Positions 1-10,189 are shown, counted from the first letter of the stretch. The stretch is DNA of 56,343 nucleotides from Amycolatopsis orientalis DSM 40040 = KCTC 9412 (GCF_000478275.1 NZ_ASJB01000062.1:1-56343); one strand, 5' to 3'. Numbers and translations are program-made. Notes: generated from the letters alone by a model not told the origin.

Positions 1-112
1 CCTCCCCTACCCGCCCTCCCCGCCACCTCCCCTCCCCACCTCGCCAGAAAGGACCGCTCCGCCCGCACTCCTTCCTTGATCGCCGTCGCTCATCGAAAGG
101 ATCGCTACTGCT

Positions 113-3100
113 ATGTCCTTGAAACGACGACTGGGCGTGCTCGTCACGTCGATGGTCACCGCTCTGACAGGCGTCGCGCTGCCGTTGCAGACCGCATCGG
201 CGCACGAAGCGGCCACGGTGCTCGTGTTCTCCAAGACCGCGGGCTTCCGGCACGATGCGATCCCCGACGGGATCAAGGCGATCAAGGAACTGGGTGCGCA
301 GAACCACTTCGGGGTGGAAGCCACCGAGGACGCGGCGGCCTTCACCGACGCGAACCTCAAGCGGTTCGCCGCGGTGGTCTGGCTTTCCACCACCGGTGAC
401 GTGCTGAACGCGGACCAGCAGGCCGCGTTCGAACGGTACGTGAAGGGAGGCGGCGGGTACGTGGGTGTACACGCCGCCTCCGACACCGAGTACGACTGGC
501 CGTGGTACGGCGAACTGGTCGGGGCGTACTTCAAGTCCCATCCGCAGATCCAGCAGGCGAACGTCAAGATCGAAGACCACGATCATGTGTCCACTGTGGA
601 TCTTCCGGCGACCTGGCCGCGCACCGACGAGTGGTACAACTACCGCGAGAACCCGCGCAGCAACGTCCACGTGCTCGCGAGCCTGGACGAGAAGAGCTAC
701 CAGCCCGGCGACGGCGCGATGGGCGACCATCCGATCGCCTGGTGCCATGAGAACTCCGGCGGCCGCTCCTGGTACACCGGCGGCGGGCACACCAAGGCCT
801 CCTACACCGAACCGGCCTTCCTCAAGCATCTGGCCGGTGGCATCAAGTACGCCACCAAACTGAGCGCGGCGGGCTGCGCCAAGACCCAGGAAGACCCGGT
901 CGACGCGGACTTCGACCAGATCACCCTGGCCAAGGGCGAGGAGAAGACCGGCGAGCCGATCGCGCTCTCGGTGCTGCCCAACCGCGACGTCCTGCACACC
1001 TCGCGCGACGGCCGCGTCTGGTACACCAGCTCGTCGGCGACGACTTCCCTGGCCGGGCAGATTCCCGTCTACAACCACGACGAAGACGGCCTCCAGGGTG
1101 TCGCCATCGATCCGGACTTCGCCAGGAACCGCTGGGTCTACCTGTACTACGCGCCCAAGTTGAACACCCCTGCCGGTGACGCGCCGGAGAACGGCACCCC
1201 GGCCGACTTCGCCCCGTTCAAGGGCTACAACCAGCTCTCGCGGTTCAAGTTGGGCACCGACAACAAGCTTGACATCGCCAGCGAGCAGAAGATCCTGCAG
1301 GTCCCGGCCGAACGCGGTATCTGCTGCCACGCGGGCGGCGAGATCGACTTCGACGCGAAGGGCAACCTCTATCTGTCCACAGGGGACGATTCCAACCCGT
1401 TCTCCTCCGACGGGTACACCCCGATCGACGAACGCGCCGACCGCAACCCGGTCTACGACGCCCAGCGCACTTCGGCCAACACCAACGACCTGCGTGGCAA
1501 GGTGCTGCGGATCAAGGTCGGCGCGGGCGGCAAGTACACGATCCCCCAGGGCAACCTGTTCCCCAAGGGCACGGCCAAGACCAAGCCCGAGATCTACGCG
1601 ATGGGGTTCCGCAACCCGTTCCGGTTCGCCGTCGACCGCAAGACCGGCTGGATCCACCTGGCCGATTACGGTCCCGACGCCGGTGCGGCCGACCCGAAAC
1701 GCGGTCCGGGCGGTACGGTCGAGTTCAACCTGATCAAGAAGCCGGGTAACTTCGGCTGGCCGTACTGCATCGGCGACAACCAGCCGTTCATCGACTACGA
1801 CTTCGCCACCAAGCAGTCCGGTGCCGCGTTCGACTGCGCCAAACCGAAGAACACCAGCCCGCGCAACACCGGGCTGACCGACCTGCCGCCGGTCGAGAAG
1901 GCGTGGATTCCCTACGACGGTGGTTCGGTGCCCGAGTTCGGCACCGGCCCCGAGTCGCCGATGGGCGGCCCGGTCTACCACTTCGACGCGAAGAACCCGT
2001 CGCCGACCAAGTTCCCGGAGTACTTCGACGGCAAGACGTTCGCCTACGAATGGGAACGGGGCTGGATCAAGGAGATCACCGTCGGGCCGAACGGTGAACG
2101 CGGCGCCATCAAGCCGTTCTTCGACTCGATGGACCTCGTCCGCCCGATGAACCTCGAATTCGGCCCGGACGGCGCGCTCTACGTCCTCGACTACGGCACC
2201 GGCTACTTCGGCGGCTCCAAGGAATCGGCCGTCTACCGCATCGACCACACGAAGGGCCGCCGGACGCCGATCGTCAAGGTTGCCGCGGACAAGACGTCCG
2301 GCCAGGCGCCGCTGACCGTCAAGTTCGACCCGGCGGGGACGAACGATCCCGACGGCGGCGCGCTCACCTACGCGTGGGACTTCGACGGCAACGGTACGAC
2401 CGATTCCACCGAGGCCGCACCGGTTTCCCACACCTACTCAGCGAACGGCCAGTACACGGCGAAGCTCTCGGTCACCGATTCCACCGGGCTGACCGGCTCG
2501 GCGAGTGTGGTGGTCACCGTCGGCAACACCGCGCCGGTGGTCACGCTGAAGACCCCGGCCAACGGCAGCGTGTTCAGCTTCGGCGACATGGTGCCGTTCA
2601 AGGTCGAGGTGACCGACGCCGAGGACAACCCGATCGACTGCTCGAAGGTGACCGTCGAATACATCCTCGGCCACGAGGGCCACGGGCATCCGCTGAGCCG
2701 CGCAACCGGATGTGAGGGCACCATCGCCACCCCCGCCGACGAAGGTCATGGCGCGGACGCCAACGTGTTCGGTGTCATCAACGCCAGCTACACCGACAAC
2801 GGCGGCAACGGCGTGCCGGCGCTCACCGGCGAGGCGGAGTCCATCCTGCAGCCGAAGCTGAAGCAGGCCGAGTTCTACAGCCAGTCCAGCGGGATCGAGG
2901 TCGTCGCGCACGCCGGGGCCAGTGGCGGCAAACGCGTGGGCCACATCGAATCCGGTGACTGGATCAAATTCGACCCGGTGAACCTCGTAGGCGTGAGCGG
3001 CATCGGCTACCGGGTCTCGTCCGGCGGCGCGGGCGGCACGATCGAGGTCCGCTCGGGCGCGGTGGACGGGCCGCTGGTCCAGACGGTCACCGTCGCCAAT

Positions 3101-3241
3101 ACCGGTGGCTGGGACACCTATGCCGACCTCCCGGCCACCGCCATCACAGACCCCGGTGGGACCGGCCCGTTGTTCCTGGTGTTCAAGGGCGGTTCCGGTG
3201 GCTTGTTCGATGTCGACGCGATCACTTTCGAGGAGTCCTGA
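113..3241 (+). CDS. Secreted ThuA / sorbosone-dehydrogenase-like / PKD / CBM6 protein
   Basis: A 1042-residue exported protein. A basic N-terminus and a hydrophobic segment ending near TASAHEA look like a Sec signal. Residues about 33-250 are a ThuA-like domain (GVHAASDTEYDW, EWYNYRENP). About 262-715 form a glucose/sorbosone dehydrogenase beta-propeller (EDGLQGVAIDPDF, CCHAGGEIDFDAKGNLYLS, GFRNPFRFAVD). A PKD domain (about 720-800, YAWDFDGNG), an Ig-like stretch and a C-terminal CBM6-type sugar-binding domain (about 917-1042, ESGDWIKFDPV) follow. The family oxidises sugars or sugar alcohols with PQQ. ThuA proteins belong to trehalose and 3-keto-sugar use. The substrate is inferred to be a polymeric or glycosidic carbohydrate outside the cell. 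GAAAGGA lies 11 bases before the ATG. The stop overlaps the next ATG (TGATG), so it heads an operon. Confidence 0.9.
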   Translation: MSLKRRLGVLVTSMVTALTGVALPLQTASAHEAATVLVFSKTAGFRHDAIPDGIKAIKELGAQNHFGVEATEDAAAFTDANLKRFAAVVWLSTTGDVLNADQQAAFERYVKGGGGYVGVHAASDTEYDWPWYGELVGAYFKSHPQIQQANVKIEDHDHVSTVDLPATWPRTDEWYNYRENPRSNVHVLASLDEKSYQPGDGAMGDHPIAWCHENSGGRSWYTGGGHTKASYTEPAFLKHLAGGIKYATKLSAAGCAKTQEDPVDADFDQITLAKGEEKTGEPIALSVLPNRDVLHTSRDGRVWYTSSSATTSLAGQIPVYNHDEDGLQGVAIDPDFARNRWVYLYYAPKLNTPAGDAPENGTPADFAPFKGYNQLSRFKLGTDNKLDIASEQKILQVPAERGICCHAGGEIDFDAKGNLYLSTGDDSNPFSSDGYTPIDERADRNPVYDAQRTSANTNDLRGKVLRIKVGAGGKYTIPQGNLFPKGTAKTKPEIYAMGFRNPFRFAVDRKTGWIHLADYGPDAGAADPKRGPGGTVEFNLIKKPGNFGWPYCIGDNQPFIDYDFATKQSGAAFDCAKPKNTSPRNTGLTDLPPVEKAWIPYDGGSVPEFGTGPESPMGGPVYHFDAKNPSPTKFPEYFDGKTFAYEWERGWIKEITVGPNGERGAIKPFFDSMDLVRPMNLEFGPDGALYVLDYGTGYFGGSKESAVYRIDHTKGRRTPIVKVAADKTSGQAPLTVKFDPAGTNDPDGGALTYAWDFDGNGTTDSTEAAPVSHTYSANGQYTAKLSVTDSTGLTGSASVVVTVGNTAPVVTLKTPANGSVFSFGDMVPFKVEVTDAEDNPIDCSKVTVEYILGHEGHGHPLSRATGCEGTIATPADEGHGADANVFGVINASYTDNGGNGVPALTGEAESILQPKLKQAEFYSQSSGIEVVAHAGASGGKRVGHIESGDWIKFDPVNLVGVSGIGYRVSSGGAGGTIEVRSGAVDGPLVQTVTVANTGGWDTYADLPATAITDPGGTGPLFLVFKGGSGGLFDVDAITFEES

Positions 3242-4245
3242 TGAGTCGTCCGATCACTCTGTTCACCGGCCAGTGGGCGGATCTCCCGTTCACCGAGGTG
3301 TGCAGGCTGGCCAGCGAATGGGGCTACGACGGCCTCGAAATCGCCTGTTCCGGCGACCACTTCGAGGTCGACCGCGCACTGTCCGAAGAGGACTATGTGC
3401 CCGGACGCCTGAAGCTGCTGGCCGACCACGGCCTCAAGGTGTGGGCCATTTCCAACCACCTCGTGGGCCAGGCCGTCTGCGACGACCCGATCGACGAACG
3501 CCACCAGGCCATCCTCCCCTCCCGGGTGTGGGGCGACGGTGAACCGGAAGGCGTCCGGCAGCGGGCGGCGAAGGAGATGGCCGACACCGCCCGCGCGGCG
3601 GCGAAACTCGGGGTGGACACGGTGATCGGCTTCACCGGTTCCAAGACCTGGAAGTACGTCGCGATGTTCCCGCCGGTCTCGCAGGCGGTCATCGACGACG
3701 GTTACCGGGATTTCGCGGACCGGTGGAACCCGATCCTCGACGTCTTCGACGAGGTGGGCGTGCGGTTCGCCCACGAGGTTCATCCGTCGGAGATCGCCTA
3801 TGACTACTGGACCACGAAACGTGCGCTCGAAGCTGTCGGCGACCGTCCGGCATTCGGGCTGAATTGGGATCCTTCGCATTTCGTCTGGCAGGACCTCGAC
3901 CCGGTCGGTTTCATCCTCGATTTCGCCGACCGGATCTACCACGTGGACTGCAAGGACACCAGGAAGCGGTTCGACGGGCGCAACGGCAGGCTCGGCTCGC
4001 ATCTCCCCTGGGGAGACCCCCGACGCGGCTGGGACTTCGTTTCGACCGGACACGGCGACGTGCCGTGGGAGGACTGTTTCCGGGCACTGAATTCGATCGG
4101 CTACTCCGGTCCGATCTCGGTGGAGTGGGAGGACGCCGGGATGGACCGGCTCCGGGGCGCGGCGGAGGCCGTGACCTTTCTGCGGGGGCTCCTGTTCGAC
4201 AAGCCGTCGGCGGCCTTCGACGCGGCTTTCAGCAACCAGAAGTGA
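3241..4245 (+). CDS. Sugar phosphate isomerase/epimerase (xylose-isomerase-like TIM barrel)
   Basis: A 334-residue protein without a signal peptide, so probably cytoplasmic. The sequence fits the AP-endonuclease-2/xylose-isomerase TIM-barrel family: an early GYDGLEIAC strand, a central VRFAHEVHPSEIAYD segment with a likely metal-binding Glu/His pair, NWDPSHFVWQ, and a late YHVDCKDTR followed by SVEWEDAGMDR. These supply the usual Glu-Asp-His-Glu divalent-metal set. Family members isomerise or epimerise sugars, and several act on 3-keto-sugars. The start codon shares one base with the stop of the ThuA/dehydrogenase gene, showing translational coupling. Its neighbours suggest that it processes an oxidised sugar made outside the cell. 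The exact substrate cannot be read from sequence. Confidence 0.88.
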   Translation: MSRPITLFTGQWADLPFTEVCRLASEWGYDGLEIACSGDHFEVDRALSEEDYVPGRLKLLADHGLKVWAISNHLVGQAVCDDPIDERHQAILPSRVWGDGEPEGVRQRAAKEMADTARAAAKLGVDTVIGFTGSKTWKYVAMFPPVSQAVIDDGYRDFADRWNPILDVFDEVGVRFAHEVHPSEIAYDYWTTKRALEAVGDRPAFGLNWDPSHFVWQDLDPVGFILDFADRIYHVDCKDTRKRFDGRNGRLGSHLPWGDPRRGWDFVSTGHGDVPWEDCFRALNSIGYSGPISVEWEDAGMDRLRGAAEAVTFLRGLLFDKPSAAFDAAFSNQK

Positions 4246-4255
4246 GGGCGGTTTC

Positions 4256-5164
4256 ATGTGCGGTGAAGAAGCTGAGCAGTTCCACTCTCGACGGGCGCTC
4301 CTCCGCGGCGCGGCGACGGCGGCGGTCGCGGTCGGCGCCGCGGTAGCCCTGCCGGGTCTTGCCAACGCCACCAACGCCACCACCTCCACCTCGGTCGAGG
4401 CGGAGCCCCAGGGACACGGCCACCACGGTCGGGGCCGGGTCCCGGTGGAGAAGATCAGCATCCAGCTCTACTCCCTGCGCACCGCGCTGCAGGCCGATCT
4501 GCCGGGAACCCTGTCCGCGCTGGCGGACATCGGCTACCGGAAGGTCGAACTCGCCGGGACCTACGGCCGCACGGCCGAGGAGTTCCGTGCGCTGCTGGAC
4601 AAGAACCACATCAAGGCGACGTCGACGCACGTCGGCATCGACGGCGATCTCGACAGGACCATCGCGGACGCGAAGGTCCTCGGGAACATCCGCGCCAACG
4701 TGCCGTGGGCGAACTTCGACACCATCGACGGCTGGAAGCAGTTCGCGGGACGGCTCGACACGGCGGCGCGGAAATTCCGCCGGGCCGGTATTCCGCTCGG
4801 CTACCACAACCACGCGCACGAGTTCGCCCCCATCGGCGGAGTACGTCCCTACGACGTGCTCACCAGGAACACGAACCCGCGTTACGTGCACCTGGAGATC
4901 GACCTGTTCTGGGCGGTGGAAGGCGGGATGGACCCGGTTTCGCTGTACCGGCAGCACTGCCCGCGCGTGGTGCAGTACCACGTCAAGGACCGGACGGCGG
5001 ACGGGAAGATGGTCGACCCCGGCAAGGGCGTCATCGACTTCCCGCGCATCTTCTCCCGCACCCGTCCCCATCTCGCCGAGTACATCGTCGAGCACGACAA
5101 CCCCACGGATCCCCTGAGCACCGCCCAGACCGGATTCACCTATCTCCGTAACGTCCGCTTCTAG
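4256..5164 (+). CDS. Tat-exported sugar isomerase/epimerase-like TIM barrel
   Basis: A 302-residue relative of the preceding enzyme but with an export signal: a twin-arginine-like SRRALLRG then a long alanine-rich segment ending near LANAT. The barrel begins at VEKISIQLYSLRTALQ. Candidate metal or catalytic residues lie in GYHNHAHEF, HLEIDLFWAVEGG and YHVKDRTADGKMVDPGKG, typical of the sugar phosphate isomerase/epimerase (PF01261) family. Only 10 bases separate it from the upstream gene, so it belongs to the same operon. A cytoplasmic and an exported TIM-barrel paralogue side by side suggest that the same chemistry is done on both sides of the membrane. Export predicts an unphosphorylated substrate, perhaps a 3-keto-glycoside; that part is inference. 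Confidence 0.85.
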   Translation: MCGEEAEQFHSRRALLRGAATAAVAVGAAVALPGLANATNATTSTSVEAEPQGHGHHGRGRVPVEKISIQLYSLRTALQADLPGTLSALADIGYRKVELAGTYGRTAEEFRALLDKNHIKATSTHVGIDGDLDRTIADAKVLGNIRANVPWANFDTIDGWKQFAGRLDTAARKFRRAGIPLGYHNHAHEFAPIGGVRPYDVLTRNTNPRYVHLEIDLFWAVEGGMDPVSLYRQHCPRVVQYHVKDRTADGKMVDPGKGVIDFPRIFSRTRPHLAEYIVEHDNPTDPLSTAQTGFTYLRNVRF

Positions 5165-5178
5165 CTGGGGAATCCACA

Positions 5179-6195
5179 ATGGACAAGAACAACCGCGGGC
5201 TGTCCCGCAGATCGATGCTCGCGGGCACCGCGGCCGGGGTCCTCGCCCCGGTCGTGGTGTCGGCGAGCGCCGGTTCGGCGCCGGCCGCCGCGGCCGGGAT
5301 GACCCGCAACATCACCATCTACGCCGACTACGTTCCCGGTTCGACCCGGGTCGGCTACGGGCTCGAACCCGGTAAGCCGACGATCCCCGGGCCGCTCCTG
5401 GAGTGCTACGAGGGCGACACCCTGGTGATCGAACTGGTCAACAACACCGACCAGCGGCTCTCCATCCACCCGCACGGCGTCAACTACGACACCAAATCCG
5501 ACGGCTCCCCGTTCAACGACTCCTTCAACAAGCCCTACGAGACCAAGACCTACACCTGGAAGACCAGGACCGCCTACCAGGCGGCCACCGGTTTCTGGAT
5601 GCCGGGCAGCGCGGGGTACTGGCACTACCACGACCACGCGTTCGGCGGCGACCACGGCACGGTGGGCCTGATGAAGGGCCTCTACGGCGGCCTGATCGTG
5701 CGCAAACGCGGGGATCTGCTGCCCAGCAAGCAGTTCACCGTGGTGTTCACCGAAATGTGGATCAACCACCAGGTCGCCCCGAACACCCCGATCTTCGAGG
5801 CGAACCTCGGCGAACGCGTCGAGTTCATCTGCATCGGGCACGGCAACCTGATGCACACCTTCCACCTGCACGCGCACCGCTGGGCGGACACCCGCACCGG
5901 CATGCTCACCAGCGCGACCGACAACGCCCCGATCGTCGACAACAAGACCCTCGACCCCGGCAACTCCTTCGGGTTCCAGGTGATCGCCGGTGACGGCGTC
6001 GGGCCGGGCGCGTGGATGTACCACTGCCACGTCCAGCAGCACTCGGACGACGGCATGTCCGGGGTGTTCCTGGTCCGCAACGCCGACGGCGGGATGCCGG
6101 CGGGCGCCCAGGAGGCGATCGACCGCTTCAAGGGACACCAGCACAGCACCACGTCCACTCCGGACGCCACCGGCGCTTCGGCCCACCACCACTAG
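5179..6195 (+). CDS. Two-domain multicopper oxidase (small laccase type), Tat-exported
   Basis: A 338-residue secreted copper oxidase. The N-terminus carries a Tat signal (LSRRSMLAGTAAG). All four copper-binding motifs are visible in order: HPHGVNYD, YWHYHDHAFGGDHG, HTFHLHAHRW and YHCHVQQHSDDGM. The last holds the type 1 Cys, His and a Met. The length matches two-domain laccases, which trimerise. Such enzymes couple one-electron oxidation of phenols or metals to reduction of oxygen to water. It lies 14 bases after the isomerase and ends 20 bases before the next dehydrogenase, so it looks co-transcribed. A copper oxidase inside a PQQ-dehydrogenase operon could take up electrons from sugar oxidation, perhaps through the cupredoxin encoded at the end of the run; that link is inference. 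Confidence 0.92.
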   Translation: MDKNNRGLSRRSMLAGTAAGVLAPVVVSASAGSAPAAAAGMTRNITIYADYVPGSTRVGYGLEPGKPTIPGPLLECYEGDTLVIELVNNTDQRLSIHPHGVNYDTKSDGSPFNDSFNKPYETKTYTWKTRTAYQAATGFWMPGSAGYWHYHDHAFGGDHGTVGLMKGLYGGLIVRKRGDLLPSKQFTVVFTEMWINHQVAPNTPIFEANLGERVEFICIGHGNLMHTFHLHAHRWADTRTGMLTSATDNAPIVDNKTLDPGNSFGFQVIAGDGVGPGAWMYHCHVQQHSDDGMSGVFLVRNADGGMPAGAQEAIDRFKGHQHSTTSTPDATGASAHHH

Positions 6196-6215
6196 TCTTC
6201 GAAAGGAGCGAGAAC

Positions 6216-9200
6216 TTGAGACGAATCTTTTCGCAACGTCGGCTCCGCAGACGGTCACTGGCCGCACTGGCTGTCGGCGCCGTCGTCACCTCCGGCCTTC
6301 CGCTGGCCATCGCACCGGTCGCCGCCGAAGCCGCGACGAACGTCCCGGTGAACGTCCTGGTCTTCCACGGAACCGCCGCGGACCAGAAGGACCCCGTCCT
6401 GCGCGCCACGGACGCGATCGCGAGCCTGGGCCAGGCGAACGGGATCTCCGTGTCGTCCTCTTCGGACCCGGCGGTGTTCACGCCGTCGAACCTCGCGAAG
6501 TACCGCGGTGTCGTTTTCCTGTCCGCACAGGGCATCACGCTCAACCGTGACCAGGAAACCTCGCTGCAGAACTACATGAAGGCGGGCGGTGGTTTCCTCG
6601 GGCTCTCCGACGCCGCGCGGGCCCAGGACGGGTCGCAGTGGTTCTCCGGGCTGATCGGGGCGCGCCCGGTGGGTGCGCGCCCGACGCCGGAAGCGGTCGC
6701 CTCGGTCACCGCGAGCGCGGAGAACCCGCCCAACGAGACCAAGGAAAAGCTGGCCGACAACAACGAGAACACCAAGTGGCTGGCCTTCGCGTCGACTGGC
6801 TGGGTCGCCTACAAGCTGGCCGCCCCGGTCGCCGTGAGCAGCTACGCGCTCGTCTCGGCGAACGACTTCGCCGGGCGTGACCCCAAGAACTGGACCCTGC
6901 AGGGCTCCAACGACGGGACCACGTGGACCGATCTGGACACCCGCACCAACGAGACGTTCCCCGACCGGTTCGTGAGCCGGACCTTCACCTTCACCAACAC
7001 CACGGCCTACTCGAACTACCGGCTGAACATCACCGCCAACGCCGGTGACTCGATCATCCAGCTGGCCGACTTCAAGCTGTTCAAGGACAACTCGACCACC
7101 CCGCCGCCGCCCGAGCCCGACCCGGCACAGGCCACGGTCGACGTCCTCGACAAGGCGAACCCGGCCACCGCCGGCCTGCCGCAGAAGTGGGTCCGCACCG
7201 ACCGGTGGCTCAACTGGGAGGTCAACCCGGTCGGCACCGTGCACACCGTCGCGCAGGTCGAGGAATCGACCTACAAGCCGGGTGTCGGCGCCAACGGCGC
7301 GTTCCACCCGATCTCGTGGTGCCGTGACTACGACGGCGGCCGCTCCTTCTACACCGGCATGGGCCGGACCGAGGCGAGCTACGGCGAAGCCCAGTTCCGC
7401 AGCCACATCCTCGGCGCGCTGAAGTGGACCACCGGCATGGTGCGCGGGGACTGCAAGGCGGGGATCGCGGCCAACTACAAGGTCGAACGCCTGACCGGGA
7501 TCAACCAGACTGGCCAGCTGGACCAGATCGGCGAGCCGCACGGGCTCACCATCGCGCCGAACGGCCGGGTCTTCTACATCGGCCGCGCGGCCTGCGCCGG
7601 CAACGTCGTGCCCGCGCCGAACGACTGGACCAACCCCGAGATCGGCGCCGGTTGCGGCACGATCCACCAGTGGGACCCGGTCACCAAGAAGCCGAAGCTG
7701 CTCACCACGCTGAAGGTGATGGGCAACCGCGGCAGCGGCGACGAACTGGTCAAGAACGAGGAAGGCCTGCTCGGCCTCGTACTGGACCCGAAGTTCAGCG
7801 AGAACGGCTTCATGTACGCCTACTGGATGCCGCACGCGTCGGTCGACATCGACAAGCGGATCGGCAAGCGCACGGTCTCGCGGTTCACCTACGACCTGAA
7901 GAACCAGACGCTCGACCAGGCCACCCGCAAGGATCTGCTGTCGTGGGACGTCCAGGTCCACAGCTGCTGCCACGCCGGCGGCGGGATGGACTTCGACAAG
8001 GACGGGAACCTCTACATCGGTTCCGGTGACAGCAACTCGTCGCAGGGTTCCAACGGGTACTCCGGCAACAACTGGACCCAGGACTACAAGGGCGTCTCGT
8101 TCCAGGACGCGCGTCGCACCGCCGGGAACACCAACGACCTCAACGGCAAGATCCTGCGGATCCACCCGGAGCCGGACGGTACCTACACCAACCCGGCCGG
8201 GAACCTGTTCCCCGAGGCGAACGACCCCGGGAACAAGACCAGGCCCGAGATCTACGTGATGGGCGTGCGGAACATCTCGCGTCTGCAAGTCGACAAGAAG
8301 ACCAACTGGCTGACCGCCGCGTGGGTCGGCCCGGACGCGACCTCGCCGAGTCCGGAACTCGGCCCGGCCAAGTACGAGACCGCCACGGTCATCACCGAGG
8401 CGGGCAACCACGGCTGGCCGTACTGCATGGGCAACAAGCAGCCCTACCGTGACCGCAGCAGCACCGACGCCGCGGTGCTCACCGGCTGGTACGACTGCGA
8501 CAACCCGGTCAACACCTCGCCACGCAACACCGGCCTGGTGAACCTGCCGCCGATCAAGAAGAACATGATCTGGTACTCGCCGGACGGCGGCGGACCGGTG
8601 TTCCCCAACCGGCCGAACAGTTCCGTCCCGACGTACAACGCGGCCGAGGCCACCTACACGCAGCCCTACCTCAAGGGCGGCGGCCAGGCGGTCATGACCG
8701 GGCCGACGTACCACCGCGAACTGGTCAACACCAACAGCGGCGTCGCGTGGCCCGCGTACTGGAACGACAAGTGGTTCATCGGTGACCAGAGCAACGGGCA
8801 GAACCGGATCGCGGTCACCCTCGACCCGAACGGCGTCGCGAAGCAGGATCCGCCGGTGTTCGCCGAGACGGTGCGGCAGATCATCCCGACCGGTGGTGGC
8901 GACACCAAGCTGAACCAGTGGATGGACGCCAAGTTCGGGCCGGACGGCGCGCTGTACGTGCTCGACTACGGCGGCGGCTTCTTCACCCTGACCAACAACC
9001 AGAAGCTGCTGAAGATCAGCTACGTCGGCGGCGAGGCGACCCCGTCGGCCGCGGCGGCGTCGACCATGGTGCAGAACAAGCCGCTCACCGCGGCCTTCAC
9101 CGGGTCGAAGTCCGGCGGCGTCTCCTACAAGTGGGAGTTCGGCGACGGCACGATCTCGACCCAGGCCGACCCGCTCCACACCTACCCGCGCACCGGGCTC

Positions 9201-10181
9201 TACACCGCCAAGCTGACCGTGACCTACGCGGACGGCGAGACGGTGACCACGCGGAACTCGGTGAGCGTCGGCTGTCTCGTGGCGGATTCCGGTGCCACGG
9301 TGACCATCGGCGACACCGACACCGGGGTGACCAACCGGAACGCGGGCGGTGGCTGCACGGTCGACGACCTGATCGACGACGAGAGCACGTGGACCTCCCA
9401 CGCCGGTTTCGTCAACCACGTCACCCAGGCCGTGAACCGGCTGGGCGACCTCGGGGTGCTGAACGGCGCCGAGTCGGACAAGATCAACGCCGCGGCCGCC
9501 GCGTCGCCCATCGGCAACCCGGGCGTCACCGGCTACGACGCGATCTACGACGGCACGGCCGCGTCGTTCCGCAACTGGTCGCAGGCGCCGTCCGGGCAGT
9601 TCGCCATCCAGCCGGACGGGTCGCTGCGACCGTCGGGCGGGCTGGGGATGCTGTGGTACTCGGCGCGGCAGTTCGGCAACTTCTCGGTGAAGCTGCAGTT
9701 CAAGGACATCGCGCCGACCGGCAGCGCCAACAGCGGGGTGTTCGTCCGGTTCCCGGACCCGCGCACGCCGCTGGAGCAGCGTCCGCCGGGCAGCTGCGGC
9801 ACGGTCGGTTCGGCGAGGACGTCGCAGGCCTGGGTCGCGATCTACTGTGGACACGAGGTCCAGCTGTACGACGGGGCCGCCGGTGAACCGCAGAAGACCG
9901 GGTCGATCTACAACTTCGACCCGCGGACGCTGGACCAGGCGGGCGTGAAGCCGAAGGGGACCTGGAACGAGTACGAGATCAAGGTCGTCGGGCAGAAGTA
10001 CACGATCATCCGCAACGGCGTCGTGATCAACGAGTTCGAGAACGCGCCGGGGATTCAATCGTCGCGGGCGGGCGATCCGTCGACCGACTTCCGGCAGTTC
10101 GTCAGCGGGTTCATCGGTCTGCAGAACCACGGTGACAACGACCTGATGGAGTTCCGCAACATCCGGGTGCGGCAGCTGTAG
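6216..10181 (+). CDS. Secreted mosaic ThuA(F5/8-inserted) / sorbosone dehydrogenase / PKD / DUF1080 protein
   Basis: A 1321-residue exported protein. I place the start at the TTG at 6216, because GAAAGGAG precedes it and a clear signal peptide follows (RRRSLAALAVGAVV). Domains: the first half of ThuA (about 45-150), a discoidin F5/8-type module (about 155-290) inserted into it, the second half of ThuA (about 305-408, RTDRWLNWEVNP), a glucose/sorbosone dehydrogenase propeller (about 422-938, CCHAGGGMDFDKDGNLYIG), PKD (about 950-1018), an unnamed Cys-containing domain (about 1019-1105), and C-terminal DUF1080 (about 1108-1321, GVFVRFPDP). DUF1080 includes 3-keto-glycoside hydrolases. The ThuA segment reads GLSDAARAQ where the paralogue at 113 reads GVHAASDTE, so that His and Asp are lost. 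This protein could both oxidise and cleave a glycoside. Confidence 0.9.
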   Translation: MRRIFSQRRLRRRSLAALAVGAVVTSGLPLAIAPVAAEAATNVPVNVLVFHGTAADQKDPVLRATDAIASLGQANGISVSSSSDPAVFTPSNLAKYRGVVFLSAQGITLNRDQETSLQNYMKAGGGFLGLSDAARAQDGSQWFSGLIGARPVGARPTPEAVASVTASAENPPNETKEKLADNNENTKWLAFASTGWVAYKLAAPVAVSSYALVSANDFAGRDPKNWTLQGSNDGTTWTDLDTRTNETFPDRFVSRTFTFTNTTAYSNYRLNITANAGDSIIQLADFKLFKDNSTTPPPPEPDPAQATVDVLDKANPATAGLPQKWVRTDRWLNWEVNPVGTVHTVAQVEESTYKPGVGANGAFHPISWCRDYDGGRSFYTGMGRTEASYGEAQFRSHILGALKWTTGMVRGDCKAGIAANYKVERLTGINQTGQLDQIGEPHGLTIAPNGRVFYIGRAACAGNVVPAPNDWTNPEIGAGCGTIHQWDPVTKKPKLLTTLKVMGNRGSGDELVKNEEGLLGLVLDPKFSENGFMYAYWMPHASVDIDKRIGKRTVSRFTYDLKNQTLDQATRKDLLSWDVQVHSCCHAGGGMDFDKDGNLYIGSGDSNSSQGSNGYSGNNWTQDYKGVSFQDARRTAGNTNDLNGKILRIHPEPDGTYTNPAGNLFPEANDPGNKTRPEIYVMGVRNISRLQVDKKTNWLTAAWVGPDATSPSPELGPAKYETATVITEAGNHGWPYCMGNKQPYRDRSSTDAAVLTGWYDCDNPVNTSPRNTGLVNLPPIKKNMIWYSPDGGGPVFPNRPNSSVPTYNAAEATYTQPYLKGGGQAVMTGPTYHRELVNTNSGVAWPAYWNDKWFIGDQSNGQNRIAVTLDPNGVAKQDPPVFAETVRQIIPTGGGDTKLNQWMDAKFGPDGALYVLDYGGGFFTLTNNQKLLKISYVGGEATPSAAAASTMVQNKPLTAAFTGSKSGGVSYKWEFGDGTISTQADPLHTYPRTGLYTAKLTVTYADGETVTTRNSVSVGCLVADSGATVTIGDTDTGVTNRNAGGGCTVDDLIDDESTWTSHAGFVNHVTQAVNRLGDLGVLNGAESDKINAAAAASPIGNPGVTGYDAIYDGTAASFRNWSQAPSGQFAIQPDGSLRPSGGLGMLWYSARQFGNFSVKLQFKDIAPTGSANSGVFVRFPDPRTPLEQRPPGSCGTVGSARTSQAWVAIYCGHEVQLYDGAAGEPQKTGSIYNFDPRTLDQAGVKPKGTWNEYEIKVVGQKYTIIRNGVVINEFENAPGIQSSRAGDPSTDFRQFVSGFIGLQNHGDNDLMEFRNIRVRQL

Positions 10182-10189
10182 CGCGAAAG

